Part shown: one piece after another, positions 27,353 to 37,416 of the stretch | Position numbering within the stretch: position 1 is the stretch's first letter | Layout of the letters: each line of letters starts with the position of its first letter | Origin: Paraburkholderia phenoliruptrix | GTDB taxonomy: Bacteria; Pseudomonadota; Gammaproteobacteria; Burkholderiales; Burkholderiaceae | Length of the DNA: 64,000 nt | Assembly (NCBI RefSeq): GCF_902859825.1 | Contig: NZ_CADIKB010000013.1 | Span: 62,001 to 126,000, forward strand | Reading direction: 5' to 3' | Translations under genes and position numbers: made by a program | Notes under the pieces: model-generated | What the model was told of the DNA's origin: nothing | Seen by the model: the letters and a program-made list of their open reading frames with translations, nothing else | Database searches by the model: none

Positions 27353-27812
27353 TCTGAACGCAAAGCCCGAGGAAGAGCTGAGCTCCGCCGCGGCGCAGGT
27401 TGCCGCCGACGCGGCGAGCGCCGAGGACGAAGCGGCGCTCGCCGACTGGGCAAGCGCGCTCGCCGAGCAGAACGATAACAGCAGTGAAGTCAGCGCCAGC
27501 ACGGCCGGCGTATTCCAGCCGCTGTCGAAAGTCGCGCCGACTTCGACGCGCAACGACATCGACATGATTCTGGACATTCCGGTTCAGATGACCGTCGAAC
27601 TGGGCCGCACCAAGCTCGCGATCCGCAACCTGCTGCAACTCGCGCAAGGTTCGGTCGTGGAGCTGGACGGCATGGCCGGCGAGCCGATGGACGTGCTCGT
27701 CAACGGCTGTCTGATCGCACAAGGCGAAGTCGTGGTGGTGAACGACAAGTTCGGTATTCGCCTGACCGACATCATCACGCCGTCAGAACGTATCCGGAAG
27801 TTGAATCGATGA
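27345..27812 (+). CDS. fliN: Flagellar motor switch protein FliN
   Basis: 155-residue C-ring protein with a SpoA domain at the C-terminus (DIDMILDIPVQMTVELGRTKLAIRNLL ... VNDKFGIRLTDIITPSERI). An acidic, Ala-rich N-terminal ~65 residues is typical of proteobacteria. Start at ATG 27345, after GGAAGGTGG. It overlaps fliM by 8 nt and fliO by 4 nt. Confidence 0.97.
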   Translation: MSDLNAKPEEELSSAAAQVAADAASAEDEAALADWASALAEQNDNSSEVSASTAGVFQPLSKVAPTSTRNDIDMILDIPVQMTVELGRTKLAIRNLLQLAQGSVVELDGMAGEPMDVLVNGCLIAQGEVVVVNDKFGIRLTDIITPSERIRKLNR

Positions 27813-28438
27813 AACCCGTCGTTCGCCGCGCCGTGTTCCCTGCACCGCGTCATCTGTCCGCCCGCGCGGTGAGCGTCGCACGGCCTGCCGCCGCGCTCTT
27901 CTGCGCACTGTGCGCGCCGCTCGCCGCACACGCGGCCGACATGAACGCGGTCAACAACGCAGCGAAGATGGCGTCGAGCGTCGGTGCCGGCACGGCCGTT
28001 CCGGCGCTCGGCGTCGGCGCGGTATTGCAAACGATCGTCGGCCTCGCCGTCGTGATCGGCCTGGTGTTCGGATGCGCGTGGCTCGCGCGCCGCTTCGGCT
28101 TGCAGCCGGGCAGCCGCAGCGGGCTCGTGAAGACGGTCGGCGGCGCATCGCTCGGCGGCAAGGAGCGCGTCGCCGTGGTCGAAATCGGCGATACGTGGCT
28201 CGTGCTCGGTGCAGCGCCGGGCAACGTGCGTCTGCTTCACACCATGCCGGCCGGCTCCGTCGCAATCGACGCCGTCGGCACTGTCCAGGCGGGCACGCCA
28301 GGCGCAGAGGCTAACAGCGGCGCGGGCGGCACGACAGGTAGCGGCACATTGTCTGGCAGCTTCGGCCAGCGCTTTCGCGACGCCTTGAAGGGCGAAGTGA
28401 GCAAACGTTTCAACGGGCAAGGCAACGGGGTTCGGTAA
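27809..28438 (+). CDS. fliO: Flagellar biosynthesis protein FliO
   Basis: 209-residue membrane protein that helps assemble the FliP ring of the export gate. A signal-like segment ends at about AAHAAD (residue 44). A membrane helix lies at about residues 67-88 ([20 protein letters not shown]). A cytoplasmic domain with [21 protein letters not shown] (FliO family) and a Gly/Ser tail follow. Coupled to fliN (ATGA) and to fliP (TAATG). Confidence 0.93.
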   Translation: MKPVVRRAVFPAPRHLSARAVSVARPAAALFCALCAPLAAHAADMNAVNNAAKMASSVGAGTAVPALGVGAVLQTIVGLAVVIGLVFGCAWLARRFGLQPGSRSGLVKTVGGASLGGKERVAVVEIGDTWLVLGAAPGNVRLLHTMPAGSVAIDAVGTVQAGTPGAEANSGAGGTTGSGTLSGSFGQRFRDALKGEVSKRFNGQGNGVR

Positions 28439-29271
28439 TGCAGTTCAGTCTTCAATCGGCGCATGACGCATATTCCACCCGCACCTCGCGCGTCGCCTCG
28501 ACCGTACTTCGCGGTGTGCGCCGCGCCGCGCCTGTCGCCGCAGTGGCATTGCCTGCGCTGATGTTCGCGCTGCCCTCGCTCTCGTTCGCGCAAACCGCCG
28601 GCTTGCCGGCCTTCAACACGAGCCCGGGCCCGAACGGCGGCACCACGTATTCGCTGAGCGTGCAGACGATGCTGCTGCTCACGATGCTGTCGTTCCTGCC
28701 GGCCATGGTGCTGATGATGACGAGCTTCACGCGCATCATCATCGTGTTGTCGCTGCTGCGTCAGGCCCTCGGCACGACGACCACGCCGCCTAACCAGGTG
28801 CTCGTCGGCCTCGCGCTCTTTCTCACGCTGTTCGTGATGTCGCCGGTGCTGGACAAGGCTTACACGGACGGCTACAAGCCCTTCTCCGAAGGCACCGTTC
28901 CGATGGAAACCGCCGTGAGCCGCGGCCTCGCGCCCTTCAAGACGTTCATGCTGCGTCAGACGCGCGAAAGCGACCTCGCGCTCTTTGCGCGCATTTCGCA
29001 CGCCGCGCCGATGCAAGGCCCCGAGGATGTGCCGCTGTCGCTGCTCGTGCCTTCGTTCGTCACGAGTGAGTTGAAGACCGGTTTCCAGATCGGCTTCACC
29101 ATCTTCATTCCGTTTCTCATCATCGACATGGTGGTGGCGAGCGTGCTGATGTCGATGGGCATGATGATGGTTTCGCCCGCAACGATTTCACTGCCGTTCA
29201 AGCTGATGCTGTTCGTGCTCGTCGACGGCTGGCAGTTGCTGCTCGGCTCGCTTGCGCAAAGTTTTGTCTGA
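28438..29271 (+). CDS. fliP: Flagellar export gate protein FliP
   Basis: 277-residue core of the export gate (FliP5FliQ4FliR1). A cleavable signal peptide ending near residues 45-51 (LSFAQT), then four membrane segments and the conserved stretches [33 protein letters not shown] and [20 protein letters not shown]. It starts at ATG 28438, sharing a base with the fliO stop. Confidence 0.97.
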   Translation: MQFSLQSAHDAYSTRTSRVASTVLRGVRRAAPVAAVALPALMFALPSLSFAQTAGLPAFNTSPGPNGGTTYSLSVQTMLLLTMLSFLPAMVLMMTSFTRIIIVLSLLRQALGTTTTPPNQVLVGLALFLTLFVMSPVLDKAYTDGYKPFSEGTVPMETAVSRGLAPFKTFMLRQTRESDLALFARISHAAPMQGPEDVPLSLLVPSFVTSELKTGFQIGFTIFIPFLIIDMVVASVLMSMGMMMVSPATISLPFKLMLFVLVDGWQLLLGSLAQSFV

Positions 29272-29353
29272 GTGCGCGGCGCGCTGCCCCGCGCGCTCGC
29301 GCTCTGCTGCTGTCCCTGTCTTTTACGTTGTTCACGCTTCCGGTTGAATTGCC

Positions 29354-29623
29354 ATGAATTCAGAATCCGTCATGACACTCGCGCACCAGGCCATGTACGT
29401 CGGCCTGCTGCTCGCCGCGCCGCTGCTGCTGGTCGCGCTGGTCGTCGGTCTGGTGGTGAGCCTCTTCCAGGCCGCCACGCAAATCAACGAATCGACGCTG
29501 TCATTCATTCCGAAGCTGCTCGCCATCGCAGTCACGATGGTGATCGCCGGTCCGTGGATGCTCACCACCATGCTCGATTATCTGCGCCAGACGCTCACCA
29601 ACATTCCGACGCTCGTCAACTGA
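29354..29623 (+). CDS. fliQ: Flagellar export gate protein FliQ
   Basis: 89-residue two-helix membrane protein of the export gate. It matches the family throughout: VMTLAHQAMYVGLLLAAPLL and LVVSLFQAATQINESTLSFIPK. It lies 82 bp after fliP and 40 bp before fliR. Confidence 0.97.
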   Translation: MNSESVMTLAHQAMYVGLLLAAPLLLVALVVGLVVSLFQAATQINESTLSFIPKLLAIAVTMVIAGPWMLTTMLDYLRQTLTNIPTLVN

Positions 29624-29663
29624 GCGCCGCGTTTTTCTTCCTGCAGCAAGCCTCGCCGCCGCC

Positions 29664-30446
29664 ATGTTTTCCGTCACTTATGCGCAACTGAACGCCTGGC
29701 TCACCGCGTTTCTGTGGCCGTTCGTGCGGATTCTCGCGCTGGTCGCGACCGCGCCCGTGCTCGGCAACCGCTCGCTGCCGCTGCGCGTGAAGATCGGCCT
29801 GTCGGCTTTCGTGACGATCATCGTCGCGCCGACGCTCGGCGCACTGCCGCAAGTCACGGTCTTTTCCGCCGAAGGCGTGTGGATCATCGTCAACCAGTTC
29901 CTGATCGGCATCGCGCTCGGCGTGACCATGCAGATCGTCTTTCAGGCGATCAGCGCAACCGGCGACTTCGTCGGCCTTGGCATGGGCCTCGGCTTTGCCA
30001 CCTTCTTCGACGCGCAGGCGAGCAGCTCGAGCCAGGTGCTGTCGAGCTACATGTACACGATTGCGATGCTGGTGTTTCTCGTGATCGACGGCCATCTGCA
30101 GATGATCAGCGCGCTGCTTGCGTCGTTCAATTCGCTGCCTGTGTCCGCCAATATTCTCGGGTCGCCCGGCTGGCGCACGCTGGCCAACTTCGGCAGCACG
30201 ATTTTTTCAGCGGGACTTTTGCTGTCGCTGCCCGTGGTTGCGGCATTGCTGATCACCAACCTCGCGCTCGGCATCCTGAACCGCGCGGCCCCGCAGATCG
30301 GCGTGTTCCAGATCGGCTTTCCGCTCACCATGCTGATTGGTCTGTTGCTCCTGCAACTGATGATCCCGAACATGATTCCGTTCTTTGCGCGTCTGTTTGC
30401 GGTCGGGATCGATCAGATGGGGCGCGTGGCACTGGGGTTCAGGTAG
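29664..30446 (+). CDS. fliR: Flagellar export gate protein FliR
   Basis: 260-residue membrane protein with about six segments completing the export gate. Family marks are RILALVATAPVLGNRSLPLRVKIGLS and FVGLGMGLGFATFFDAQ, with the C-terminal GIDQMGRVALG. Last gene of the plus-strand fli operon, followed by a strong terminator. Confidence 0.97.
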   Translation: MFSVTYAQLNAWLTAFLWPFVRILALVATAPVLGNRSLPLRVKIGLSAFVTIIVAPTLGALPQVTVFSAEGVWIIVNQFLIGIALGVTMQIVFQAISATGDFVGLGMGLGFATFFDAQASSSSQVLSSYMYTIAMLVFLVIDGHLQMISALLASFNSLPVSANILGSPGWRTLANFGSTIFSAGLLLSLPVVAALLITNLALGILNRAAPQIGVFQIGFPLTMLIGLLLLQLMIPNMIPFFARLFAVGIDQMGRVALGFR

Positions 30447-30507
30447 GCCACCTTTCTTCCTGACGAAGATTGGGGAAACCCGCGCAAACACACACGTCCG
30501 AATGCAG

Positions 30508-30547
30508 AAAGGGCGGAGCCGGCTTCACCGGTCTCCGCCCTTTCTTC
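30508..30547. terminator. Bidirectional terminator between fliR and flgL
   Basis: AAAGGGCGGAG (30508-30518) pairs perfectly with CTCCGCCCTTT (30533-30543), with a further CCGG/CCGG pairing inside the loop. TTTCTTCTT follows on the plus strand, and TTTCTGCATT on the minus strand. It serves the convergent fliR and flgL transcripts. Confidence 0.85.
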
Positions 30548-30572
30548 TTGAGCGACCAGTAGTCGCTCGCCG

Positions 30573-31796
30573 TCAGTTCAGATACTGAAACAACGACATG
30601 TTCTGAATCTTCACAAACGCCTGCTGTGCCGCCTGCAACGCATTCTGCGCCAGCGTGTATTTGCCGACGGTCTTGATCATGTCAGTCTGCGTCAGATCCG
30701 ACAGATTGCTCGACGTCTGCAGCGTATTCGCCTGGGTGACCGTCTGCAGTGCCTGGATCTCCTGCTCGCGGCCACCGACAGTCGCCTGCGCGGTCACGAC
30801 GTTGTTCATCGTATTCTCGAGCTGGGTCATGCTGGTGACGAGCGCGCTCTGCAAGCTCGCCGTCGACGCGCCGCCCGAAACCGGCGACTGCAGCGTGCTG
30901 ATCAGCTGGCTCAGGTTCGCGAACACGTCCATGCTGCCTTGCGTGGCGGGCGTCACCGAGAAGCTGTCGCCCGCATTCGGCGCGCCGCTGATCGAAATGG
31001 ACTGGCCGCCGAGCGTGATCGCGGAGCCGGCCGTGAACGCCTGCGGACCGCTCGTCGTCACGGCGCCCGTGGCCGGGTCGGTCTGGCTCACGGTGTAAGT
31101 CGTCGACGACGTGAAGTCGATCGAGTACGTGTCCGCGTTGGCCGGGTTGGTCGGATTGTTCAGGCTCACCGTGCTGATGACGCCCGTGCCCGTGTTCCCC
31201 GCGGCGGCCGCCGGCACCGCGCTCGTGCCGATCGGCGCGACGCTGCCGAAAATCGCCAGGCCATTGTCGCCGGTCTGCACGACGTGCGAGCCGGTGATCT
31301 GCACGGCAGGTGTGCCGGTGTCGCCGGAATACGTGACGACGCCGGCCGAGTTCGTGTTGTACGGCTGCGCGCTGCTTTGATAGCCGGCGAACAGATAGTT
31401 GCCTTGCGGATCGGTCGCGTTGGCGAGCGTCATCAACTGGCTGCGCAGGCTTTGCAGCTCGGTTGCGATCGAGCCGCGGTCGCCGTTGTTGAGCGACCCG
31501 TCGCCGGCGCGCAGCACGAGCGTGTGAATGCTTTGCAGCACGTTGTTGACGCTGCCGAGCGTCGAGTCTTCGAGTTGCAGCGACGCGAGCGCCGTGTTCT
31601 GGTTGCTCGTGTACTGCGCGAGGCTCGTCGCGGTCGAGCTCAACTGCACGGCCTGCGCCGCGCCGAGCGGATTGTCCGACGGCGTGGACAGGCTCACGCC
31701 GCTCGAAATCTCCGCGTAAAGCTGCGACAACTGAGCTTGCTGATCGCTCATCGTCGCCACGTTCATGGTGAAGTACTGGGTGCTGGAGATGCGCAT
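30573..31796 (-). CDS. flgL: Flagellar hook-filament junction protein FlgL
   Basis: 407-residue exported junction protein (HAP3) between hook and filament. The flagellin-like N-terminus (MRISSTQYFTMNVATMSDQQ, SSGVSLSTPSDNPLGAAQAV) and C-terminal helix are intact, with a variable Thr/Ala/Gly-rich middle. Start at ATG 31794-31796. It follows flgK by 10 bp and shares its FliA promoter. Confidence 0.97.
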   Translation of the reverse strand: MRISSTQYFTMNVATMSDQQAQLSQLYAEISSGVSLSTPSDNPLGAAQAVQLSSTATSLAQYTSNQNTALASLQLEDSTLGSVNNVLQSIHTLVLRAGDGSLNNGDRGSIATELQSLRSQLMTLANATDPQGNYLFAGYQSSAQPYNTNSAGVVTYSGDTGTPAVQITGSHVVQTGDNGLAIFGSVAPIGTSAVPAAAAGNTGTGVISTVSLNNPTNPANADTYSIDFTSSTTYTVSQTDPATGAVTTSGPQAFTAGSAITLGGQSISISGAPNAGDSFSVTPATQGSMDVFANLSQLISTLQSPVSGGASTASLQSALVTSMTQLENTMNNVVTAQATVGGREQEIQALQTVTQANTLQTSSNLSDLTQTDMIKTVGKYTLAQNALQAAQQAFVKIQNMSLFQYLN

Positions 31797-31806
31797 GTTC
31801 AACGCC

Positions 31807-33780
31807 TCACTGGAAGATGCCAAGCAGCGTCTGGAACAGGGTCTGCGCGGTCTGGATCACCTTGCTGTTCGCCTGATAGAGCTGCTGATACTGAAGCAGA
31901 TTGGCTGCTTCTTCGTTGATGTTGACGCCCGAGACGGACTGCTGCGCGGTCGTGATCTGCGTCACGAGCGAAGCCTGCGCCGTGCTCGCGGTCTGAATCT
32001 GATTCGTCTGGTTGCCGATTTCGTTGACGTAGTTCGCATACGCGCCCGTCAGCGTGACCGTGCCGCCGTTCATCGATTTGGCCGTCGACAGGTTCGACAG
32101 GGCCAGCGCATTGCGGCCGTCGTTGTTCGCGCCGGTGTTCGGGCCGATGGTGAACTTGTCGCCGGCAGCGGGCACGCCGCTGATCGTCACCGACACGTTG
32201 TTCATCTGGCCGGCGCTCGTGTTGTTGATCGTGAGACTTGCGCCGGTGCTCGACGAGTACGGCACGACAGTGGTCGCGCTCGTGATGGAGTAAGTGGTCG
32301 CGGGCGAGCCGGCCACGGTCACCGTCGAGCCGACCGGGAAGCCGGTGAGTCCGGTGCCGTTGTAGGTCAGCGTGGTGGTCGAGCTCGGCATCGTGTAGCC
32401 CGCCGTCACCGTGCCCGGCGAGATCGCGCCGGTGCCGGTGTTGGTCGTGGCGGCCGCGCCCAGAACCGGCGACGCAGCGGCGATTGCGGAGGCGTCCGTG
32501 GTGGCGGTCGCGAAGCTGTTCAACGCACCGCGGGTCGGTTCGACTGTGAACGAGTCGCCGGCATTCATCGTGCCGGTCATCGAAAAATTCAGGCCGTTGA
32601 TCGGCTGGCTCAGGTTGCTGGCGGAGCCGACCACGGTGCCCGTCGAGTTGTCGGTGAGCGTGTAGCTGCTGCCGTTGAAGGCGAGCGTGTAGTCGCCGGT
32701 GGTCGGCTGTGCGGCGTTCGCGAACGATACGGAGAGCGACGCATTGCCGGTGTTCTGCGTGTTCGCATAAACCGTCGGGCTGCCGACCGAGAACAGCGCG
32801 CCGCCCTGCACGCCTGCGAGCGTGATGCCGAGCGCGTTCTGCGCGTTGACCTGCGAAGCGAAGCTGACGGCGATCGCGCCGAGTTGCGCTTCTGCGGGAT
32901 CGAGCGTCTGGCTGCGGAACGCAACCAGGCCGCCGAGCGTGCCGCCTTCAATCTTGCTGGCCGGCAGGTCCTGCGGCGCCGCCGCGGGATTGGCGCCGGC
33001 CTGGCCGAGGTACTGCACCGACAGTTCGCTCGAATCGCCCGTGGAAGGCGCCGTGCCGAGGTTAAAGCTGTTGCCGCCCGACACGAGCGGCTGGCCGTTG
33101 CTCATGAACACGCTGTAGGCGCCGTTGCTGTTGACGACCTGCACGCCGATCAGTTGCGACAGATTCGACACGGCGAGATCGCGCTGATCCAGCAGCTGAT
33201 TCGGCGGCTGCCCTTGCGTGCTTGCAGCGTTAATCTGGCCGTTCAGCTGCGCGATCTGCTGCGTGTAGCTGTTGATCTGCGAAACGGTGTTGCTCAACTG
33301 CGTGTTGACGCTTTCGCGCAGCGCGTCGTATTGCTGACCGGCGGCGTTGATCTGGTTCGCGAGCGTCTGCGCGCCGCTCATCGCCGTCTGGCGCGTGGCG
33401 AGGCTCGACGCATTGTTCGCGACGTTCTGCATGCCCGTGAAATAGCTCGTGATCGCGCTGGCAATGCCGGCAGTCGGGCTGCCGACCAGGTTGTTCAGTT
33501 GCGAGATCAACGAGTTGTAGGTGGACAGCGAGCTGCTCGACGACTGCGCGTTGTTGAGCTGCGTCGTCAGATACTGGCTGTACTGACGCGTGACGGTGAC
33601 GGTCGAGACGCCCTGCGGCAGATAGCCGGAACCGGTGTACTGACCGCCCGTTTCCGCGAAGACCGGCGTTTCAATGGTGTAGCCGGGCGTCGACGCGTTG
33701 CTGATGTTCTGGCCGGTCGTCGTGAGTCCCCATTGGGCTGCGTTGAGTCCGCTGAGACCGAGATTGATGAGATTGGACAT
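31807..33780 (-). CDS. flgK: Flagellar hook-filament junction protein FlgK
   Basis: 657-residue exported HAP1. N-terminal marks are LINLGLSGLNAAQWGLTTTG and NISNASTPGYTIETPVF. The C-terminus (VSGVNINEEAANLLQYQQLYQ) forms the coiled coil with the N-terminus. The middle is a long Ser/Thr-rich variable region. It is headed by a FliA promoter at 33838-33864, as expected for late genes. Confidence 0.98.
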   Translation of the reverse strand: MSNLINLGLSGLNAAQWGLTTTGQNISNASTPGYTIETPVFAETGGQYTGSGYLPQGVSTVTVTRQYSQYLTTQLNNAQSSSSSLSTYNSLISQLNNLVGSPTAGIASAITSYFTGMQNVANNASSLATRQTAMSGAQTLANQINAAGQQYDALRESVNTQLSNTVSQINSYTQQIAQLNGQINAASTQGQPPNQLLDQRDLAVSNLSQLIGVQVVNSNGAYSVFMSNGQPLVSGGNSFNLGTAPSTGDSSELSVQYLGQAGANPAAAPQDLPASKIEGGTLGGLVAFRSQTLDPAEAQLGAIAVSFASQVNAQNALGITLAGVQGGALFSVGSPTVYANTQNTGNASLSVSFANAAQPTTGDYTLAFNGSSYTLTDNSTGTVVGSASNLSQPINGLNFSMTGTMNAGDSFTVEPTRGALNSFATATTDASAIAAASPVLGAAATTNTGTGAISPGTVTAGYTMPSSTTTLTYNGTGLTGFPVGSTVTVAGSPATTYSITSATTVVPYSSSTGASLTINNTSAGQMNNVSVTISGVPAAGDKFTIGPNTGANNDGRNALALSNLSTAKSMNGGTVTLTGAYANYVNEIGNQTNQIQTASTAQASLVTQITTAQQSVSGVNINEEAANLLQYQQLYQANSKVIQTAQTLFQTLLGIFQ

Positions 33781-33837
33781 GCGTCATCCTGAAGGGCGAC
33801 ACCGTACACATGCCGCCGCGTTACTTGAACTGACTGT

Positions 33838-33864
33838 TTAACGGCTTTAGCGACGGAAAATTGA
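33838..33864 (-). promoter_or_regulatory. FliA (sigma-28) promoter of flgKL
   Basis: Minus strand TCAATTTT, 11 bp, GCCGTTAA: 6/8 and 7/8 matches with canonical spacing, about 60-70 bp upstream of the flgK ATG. Confidence 0.72.
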
Positions 33865-33993
33865 GGCCATTCACGACGCTTCCGCAAGCTTGCTTCAACG
33901 TTTGCGAGGCCAATGCGCCAAGGCCGGCGGGAGCATGCTGGCTAGTCCCGGCGCGGCGCGTGCGGCCTCTGCGCTGTTCGCTCTGTACGCCCG

Positions 33994-34767
33994 TTAGCGA
34001 ACGAGCGAGCGGCGCTTCATTTCGAGTTGCGTGATAAGACGCTGCAGCGTGTTTTCCGCGCTGCCCGGCAGCGTCAGAAAACGGAAGCCGAGCTGGTAAC
34101 GCTGCGTGCCGTTCGGCAGCGCGAGCGAGCGGTGCGACACGAGTTGCAGATCGAGCGACAGGCGGCCCAAGCCGCCGAGCGCGAGCTCGCAATCGTCCAG
34201 ACGCGTGCCCATCGGCAGTTCGGCCACACGTTCGTCGGACGTGCGCATGCCGACGCCGCCCAGCGACAGATCGTGCACCTCGAAGCGGAACGAATCGCCT
34301 TCCGGCAAACGGCCGCTGCACGTGTACGGATCGAGAATGGGGGCGTCGACGCGGAAATACTCGCGACGTTGCACATAGAACAGCACTTGCGGAAAATCGG
34401 CTTCGAATGCGGGCAGTCCCTCGAAACGCGTTTCGCGCGGCGTGCCGGTGACGAACTCGACGCGCACGCCCTCAGGCGCCGCGTGGAACTGACAGCCCGC
34501 CGCGGCGAGCAGACCGCGGTTCTGGTCGGACAGTGCGCCCCAGTCGAACGTGAAAGTGCGCCCGCGCACGTCGACATCGAGTAGCCGTGTGACGAGCTGC
34601 CCACCCGGATACTGAACGGTGAGGAAATCGCCCCGATTGACGAGATTGCGCAACTGAACGCCGATTTCCAGCGGATTACGACGGCCAAAATCGTGTGCGC
34701 TGTCGTCTGGCGGAACGTGCGGCTGGATCTGCGTGTCGGTTTGGCCGTTCGACTGATTGGTTTCCAT
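33994..34767 (-). CDS. ycgR: Flagellar brake protein YcgR (c-di-GMP receptor)
   Basis: 257-residue two-domain protein that, with c-di-GMP bound, slows or biases the motor. The N-terminal YcgR domain covers about residues 28-125 (NPLEIGVQLRNLVNRGDFLTV). The C-terminal PilZ domain starts at RREYFRVD (about 134-141), which holds the arginines of the RxxxR motif, and continues with the second motif DLSLGGVG (about 166-173). Both halves of the c-di-GMP site are present. Start taken as METNQSNG (ATG 34767); a GTG at 34827 would add 20 residues and has no better site. It lies between flgKL and flgJ and has its own FliA promoter (34902-34928). Confidence 0.9.
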   Translation of the reverse strand: METNQSNGQTDTQIQPHVPPDDSAHDFGRRNPLEIGVQLRNLVNRGDFLTVQYPGGQLVTRLLDVDVRGRTFTFDWGALSDQNRGLLAAAGCQFHAAPEGVRVEFVTGTPRETRFEGLPAFEADFPQVLFYVQRREYFRVDAPILDPYTCSGRLPEGDSFRFEVHDLSLGGVGMRTSDERVAELPMGTRLDDCELALGGLGRLSLDLQLVSHRSLALPNGTQRYQLGFRFLTLPGSAENTLQRLITQLEMKRRSLVR

Positions 34768-34901
34768 GGGCTTGCCGGTATGCATGTTCTTGCGGGCACG
34801 TGCCACCGCTGCTGCCGGGGCTTTCACGCGGTCTTTTTCATGCAGACCGTGGCACGCGCATTCAACCGGACATTAACGCTTCCGGTATGGGGTCTAACGG
34901 A

Positions 34902-34928
34902 TTAGCGGCAGTATCCCGCTAAAATTTA
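34902..34928 (-). promoter_or_regulatory. FliA (sigma-28) promoter of ycgR
   Basis: Minus strand TAAATTTT, 11 bp, GCCGCTAA: 7/8 matches in each element with exact spacing, the best sigma-28 site in the window. The predicted leader is about 125 nt to the ATG chosen for ycgR. Confidence 0.82.
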
Positions 34929-35215
34929 GGGGCGCCCAATGAATTATTTGGAAAGACCGCGCGCAAACGTTAAAGCTCCGTTAAAGCGCCATCAAGTCAC
35001 CATTAAATTGCCGACTGTCGCGCATACCGCGCCGGTGATTCGTCAGCGGCAAACGGCGCGCGCCGGTGTTCGCACAGCGTTTCGCGGGGGGGCCGGCCGC
35101 CGTCGGGCAGCCGGCCTCGTCCGTCTTGTCATGCACCTGGCCCCGTCGCGTGCATGGTTTCTTTTGCGTTGACTCACTACGCAAGCGCTGTTTGCCGATT
35201 CGAATTACCGGCGTT
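34929..35215. other. Gap between the ycgR promoter and flgJ
   Basis: This stretch, with the leader 34768-34901, makes a 448-bp interval without a gene. It holds one GC-rich inverted repeat (GGCCGGC near 35091 with GCCGGCC near 35110) and no T run. It could form the flgJ 3' end. I see no ORF, RNA or further promoter that I can support. Confidence 0.4.
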
Positions 35216-36220
35216 TTAGCCCATTTTTTCCATAATCGACATCAGCTTCTTCGCGTAATGCGGATCGGTTGCGTAACCGGCGCGCTGCATGCCGGTCGCA
35301 AAGCCCTTCACGTCATGCGCGGAATTGATGACCTGTGCATAGCGCGGGTTGCCCTTGAGCAGGCTCGCGTAATCGGTCATGGCTTCCTGATACGAGTCGT
35401 ACGCGCGGAATTTCTCGACCACGCGTTGCGGCTTGCCGTTCACATACTCGGTGGTGAGCGTGGACACCGTCTTGCCGGTCCAGTCCTTGGTCGCCTTGAT
35501 GCCGAACACGTTGTGGCTCGTCGTGCCGTCCGCCTTCTTGATCTCGCTCTTGCCCCAGCCGGACTCAAGCGCGGCCTGGCCGATGATGAAGCGCGCCGGA
35601 ATGCCGGTCGCGGCGCTTGCTGCCTGGGCCGGCGCCGCGAGCTTGTCGACGAAAGCGTCGACCTTGGGCGAGCTACCGTCGCCCTTCAACGGCGGCGTGA
35701 GCGCGCTGTTGGCCGAGTAGCCCTTGCCCATGGCCAGCTGGCCGTTGGCCTGCGCGTTGCCGTAGGCCTTGGCGAGCGCGTTGAGCGCCGCGGTCTGACC
35801 TTCGTCGCCGCCGCTGCCGCCGCCAAGCGCATTGGCCATGCCGACGAGACCGCCCGCGCCGCTGCCGCCATTGGCGCCGCCCGTCTGCATGCCCTGGTTG
35901 CGCATCAACTGCTTGAGCATGGCGTCGGCGACGCCGATGCCCTTCTGCGACAGCTGTTGCGACAACTGCTGGTCCATCATCGACGTGAAGGTGGCGCTGT
36001 CGTGCGAATCGAACGGGCCGTCCTGCGGCGTCGCGTCACGCATGCTCTTCAACATCATCTGCGTGAAGACCGCGTCGAACTGCTGCGCGGCCATCTTCAT
36101 GCCGGCTTGCGGCGATGCCTTCGCCTGCGCGCTCAGCTTGGCGAAACCCTGCACGTCGAGCGCGAAGCGCTGGGTCAGATCGTTCGCCGCCGTGGCGGAA
36201 TTGGTCGTATCCGAATTCAT
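35216..36220 (-). CDS. flgJ: Flagellar rod assembly protein / peptidoglycan hydrolase FlgJ
   Basis: 334-residue exported protein with two domains: an N-terminal rod-binding part (SPQAGMKMAAQQFDAVFTQMML, residues about 38-59) that caps the growing rod, and a C-terminal glucosaminidase-type domain (ATGIPARFIIGQAALESGWG, catalytic Glu in ALESGWG) that opens the cell wall. A Gly-rich linker joins them. It lies 12 bp after flgI and is the last gene of the flgBCDEFGHIJ run. Confidence 0.97.
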   Translation of the reverse strand: MNSDTTNSATAANDLTQRFALDVQGFAKLSAQAKASPQAGMKMAAQQFDAVFTQMMLKSMRDATPQDGPFDSHDSATFTSMMDQQLSQQLSQKGIGVADAMLKQLMRNQGMQTGGANGGSGAGGLVGMANALGGGSGGDEGQTAALNALAKAYGNAQANGQLAMGKGYSANSALTPPLKGDGSSPKVDAFVDKLAAPAQAASAATGIPARFIIGQAALESGWGKSEIKKADGTTSHNVFGIKATKDWTGKTVSTLTTEYVNGKPQRVVEKFRAYDSYQEAMTDYASLLKGNPRYAQVINSAHDVKGFATGMQRAGYATDPHYAKKLMSIMEKMG

Positions 36221-36232
36221 CTGCTGTCTTCC

Positions 36233-37414
36233 TTAGATGATTTCCAAGTCGGCGCGCAGAGCGCCCGCCGCCTTCATCGCCTGCAGGATCGACATGAGAT
36301 CCGCGGGCGTCGCACCCAATGCGTTGAGCGCCTTCACCACTTCGGCGAGGTTCGCGCCGGCCGTCACCATCTTCAGTGCGCCGTTGTCCTGCTTCATCTG
36401 AATCTGCGACTGCTTGGCCACCACCGTCTGGCCGTTCGAGAACGCGCCCGGCTGGCTCACCACCGGCTGCGTATTGATCACCACCGACAGATTGCCGTGC
36501 GCGACCGCGCAGTTCTGCAGCGTGACCATCTGGTTCATCACGATCGAGCCGGTGCGCGCGTTCAGGATCACCTTCGCGGCGGCCTGCGCCGGCTTCACGT
36601 CGAGGTTCTGCAACTGCGCCATGAAGGCGACCTGCTGCTCCGGATCGGCCGGCGCGCGCAGCTGGATCGTGCGGCCGTCGAGCGCGGTCGCCGTGCCGCC
36701 GCCGAATGCGTTGTTCACCGCGGCCACCACGCGCTGCGTGGTGTCGTAGTCCATGTCGTTCAGGTTCAACTGCATCGTGCCCGCTTGCGACACCGAGGTC
36801 GGCACCGCCCGTTCGACGATTGCGCCGCCGGCAATGCGGCCGGCCGCGAGCGTATTGACCTGCACCTTGCTGCCGTTCGCGCTCGCGCCCGCACCGCCGA
36901 CCGCCAGATTGCCCTGGCCGAGCGCGTACACCTGGCCGTCCGCGCCCTTGAGCGGCGTGAGTAGCAGCGTGCCGCCGCGCAGGCTCTTCGCATTGCCGAG
37001 CGACGACACGGTGACGTCGAGCTGCTCGCCCGGCCGCGCGAACGGCGGCAGCACTGCCGTCACCATCACCGCGGCGACGTTCTTCAACTGGATGTTCGAG
37101 AGCGACGACTGCGAGTTGCTCGAGCCGGCCGCCTGGTTGTTGATCGAGATGCCGAGGTTCGCCAGCATGTTGGCGAGCGTCTGCGTGGTGAATGGCGTCT
37201 GCGTGGTCTGGTCGCCGGTGCCGTCGAGACCGACGACGAGGCCGTAGCCGATCAGCGGATTGTCGCGCACGCCCTGGATCTGCGCGAGGTCCTTCAGGCG
37301 CTCCGCGTGAGCAGGGCTCGCCGCAGGCAGCGCCGCGCACGCGAGCGCGACGAAGGCGAGCGCCCGGCCGATCTTGCCGGCGCGCGCGAGGAGGCGGAAT
37401 GAAACAGTACCCAT
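36233..37414 (-). CDS. flgI: Flagellar P-ring protein FlgI
   Basis: 393-residue periplasmic protein forming the peptidoglycan ring. A signal peptide ends at residue 37 ([10 protein letters not shown]). The mature start ([20 protein letters not shown]) and the stretches [20 protein letters not shown] and [17 protein letters not shown] are family-typical. Start at ATG 37412-37414, 2 bp after the flgH stop. Confidence 0.98.
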   Translation of the reverse strand: MGTVSFRLLARAGKIGRALAFVALACAALPAASPAHAERLKDLAQIQGVRDNPLIGYGLVVGLDGTGDQTTQTPFTTQTLANMLANLGISINNQAAGSSNSQSSLSNIQLKNVAAVMVTAVLPPFARPGEQLDVTVSSLGNAKSLRGGTLLLTPLKGADGQVYALGQGNLAVGGAGASANGSKVQVNTLAAGRIAGGAIVERAVPTSVSQAGTMQLNLNDMDYDTTQRVVAAVNNAFGGGTATALDGRTIQLRAPADPEQQVAFMAQLQNLDVKPAQAAAKVILNARTGSIVMNQMVTLQNCAVAHGNLSVVINTQPVVSQPGAFSNGQTVVAKQSQIQMKQDNGALKMVTAGANLAEVVKALNALGATPADLMSILQAMKAAGALRADLEII

Positions 37415-37416
37415 GA

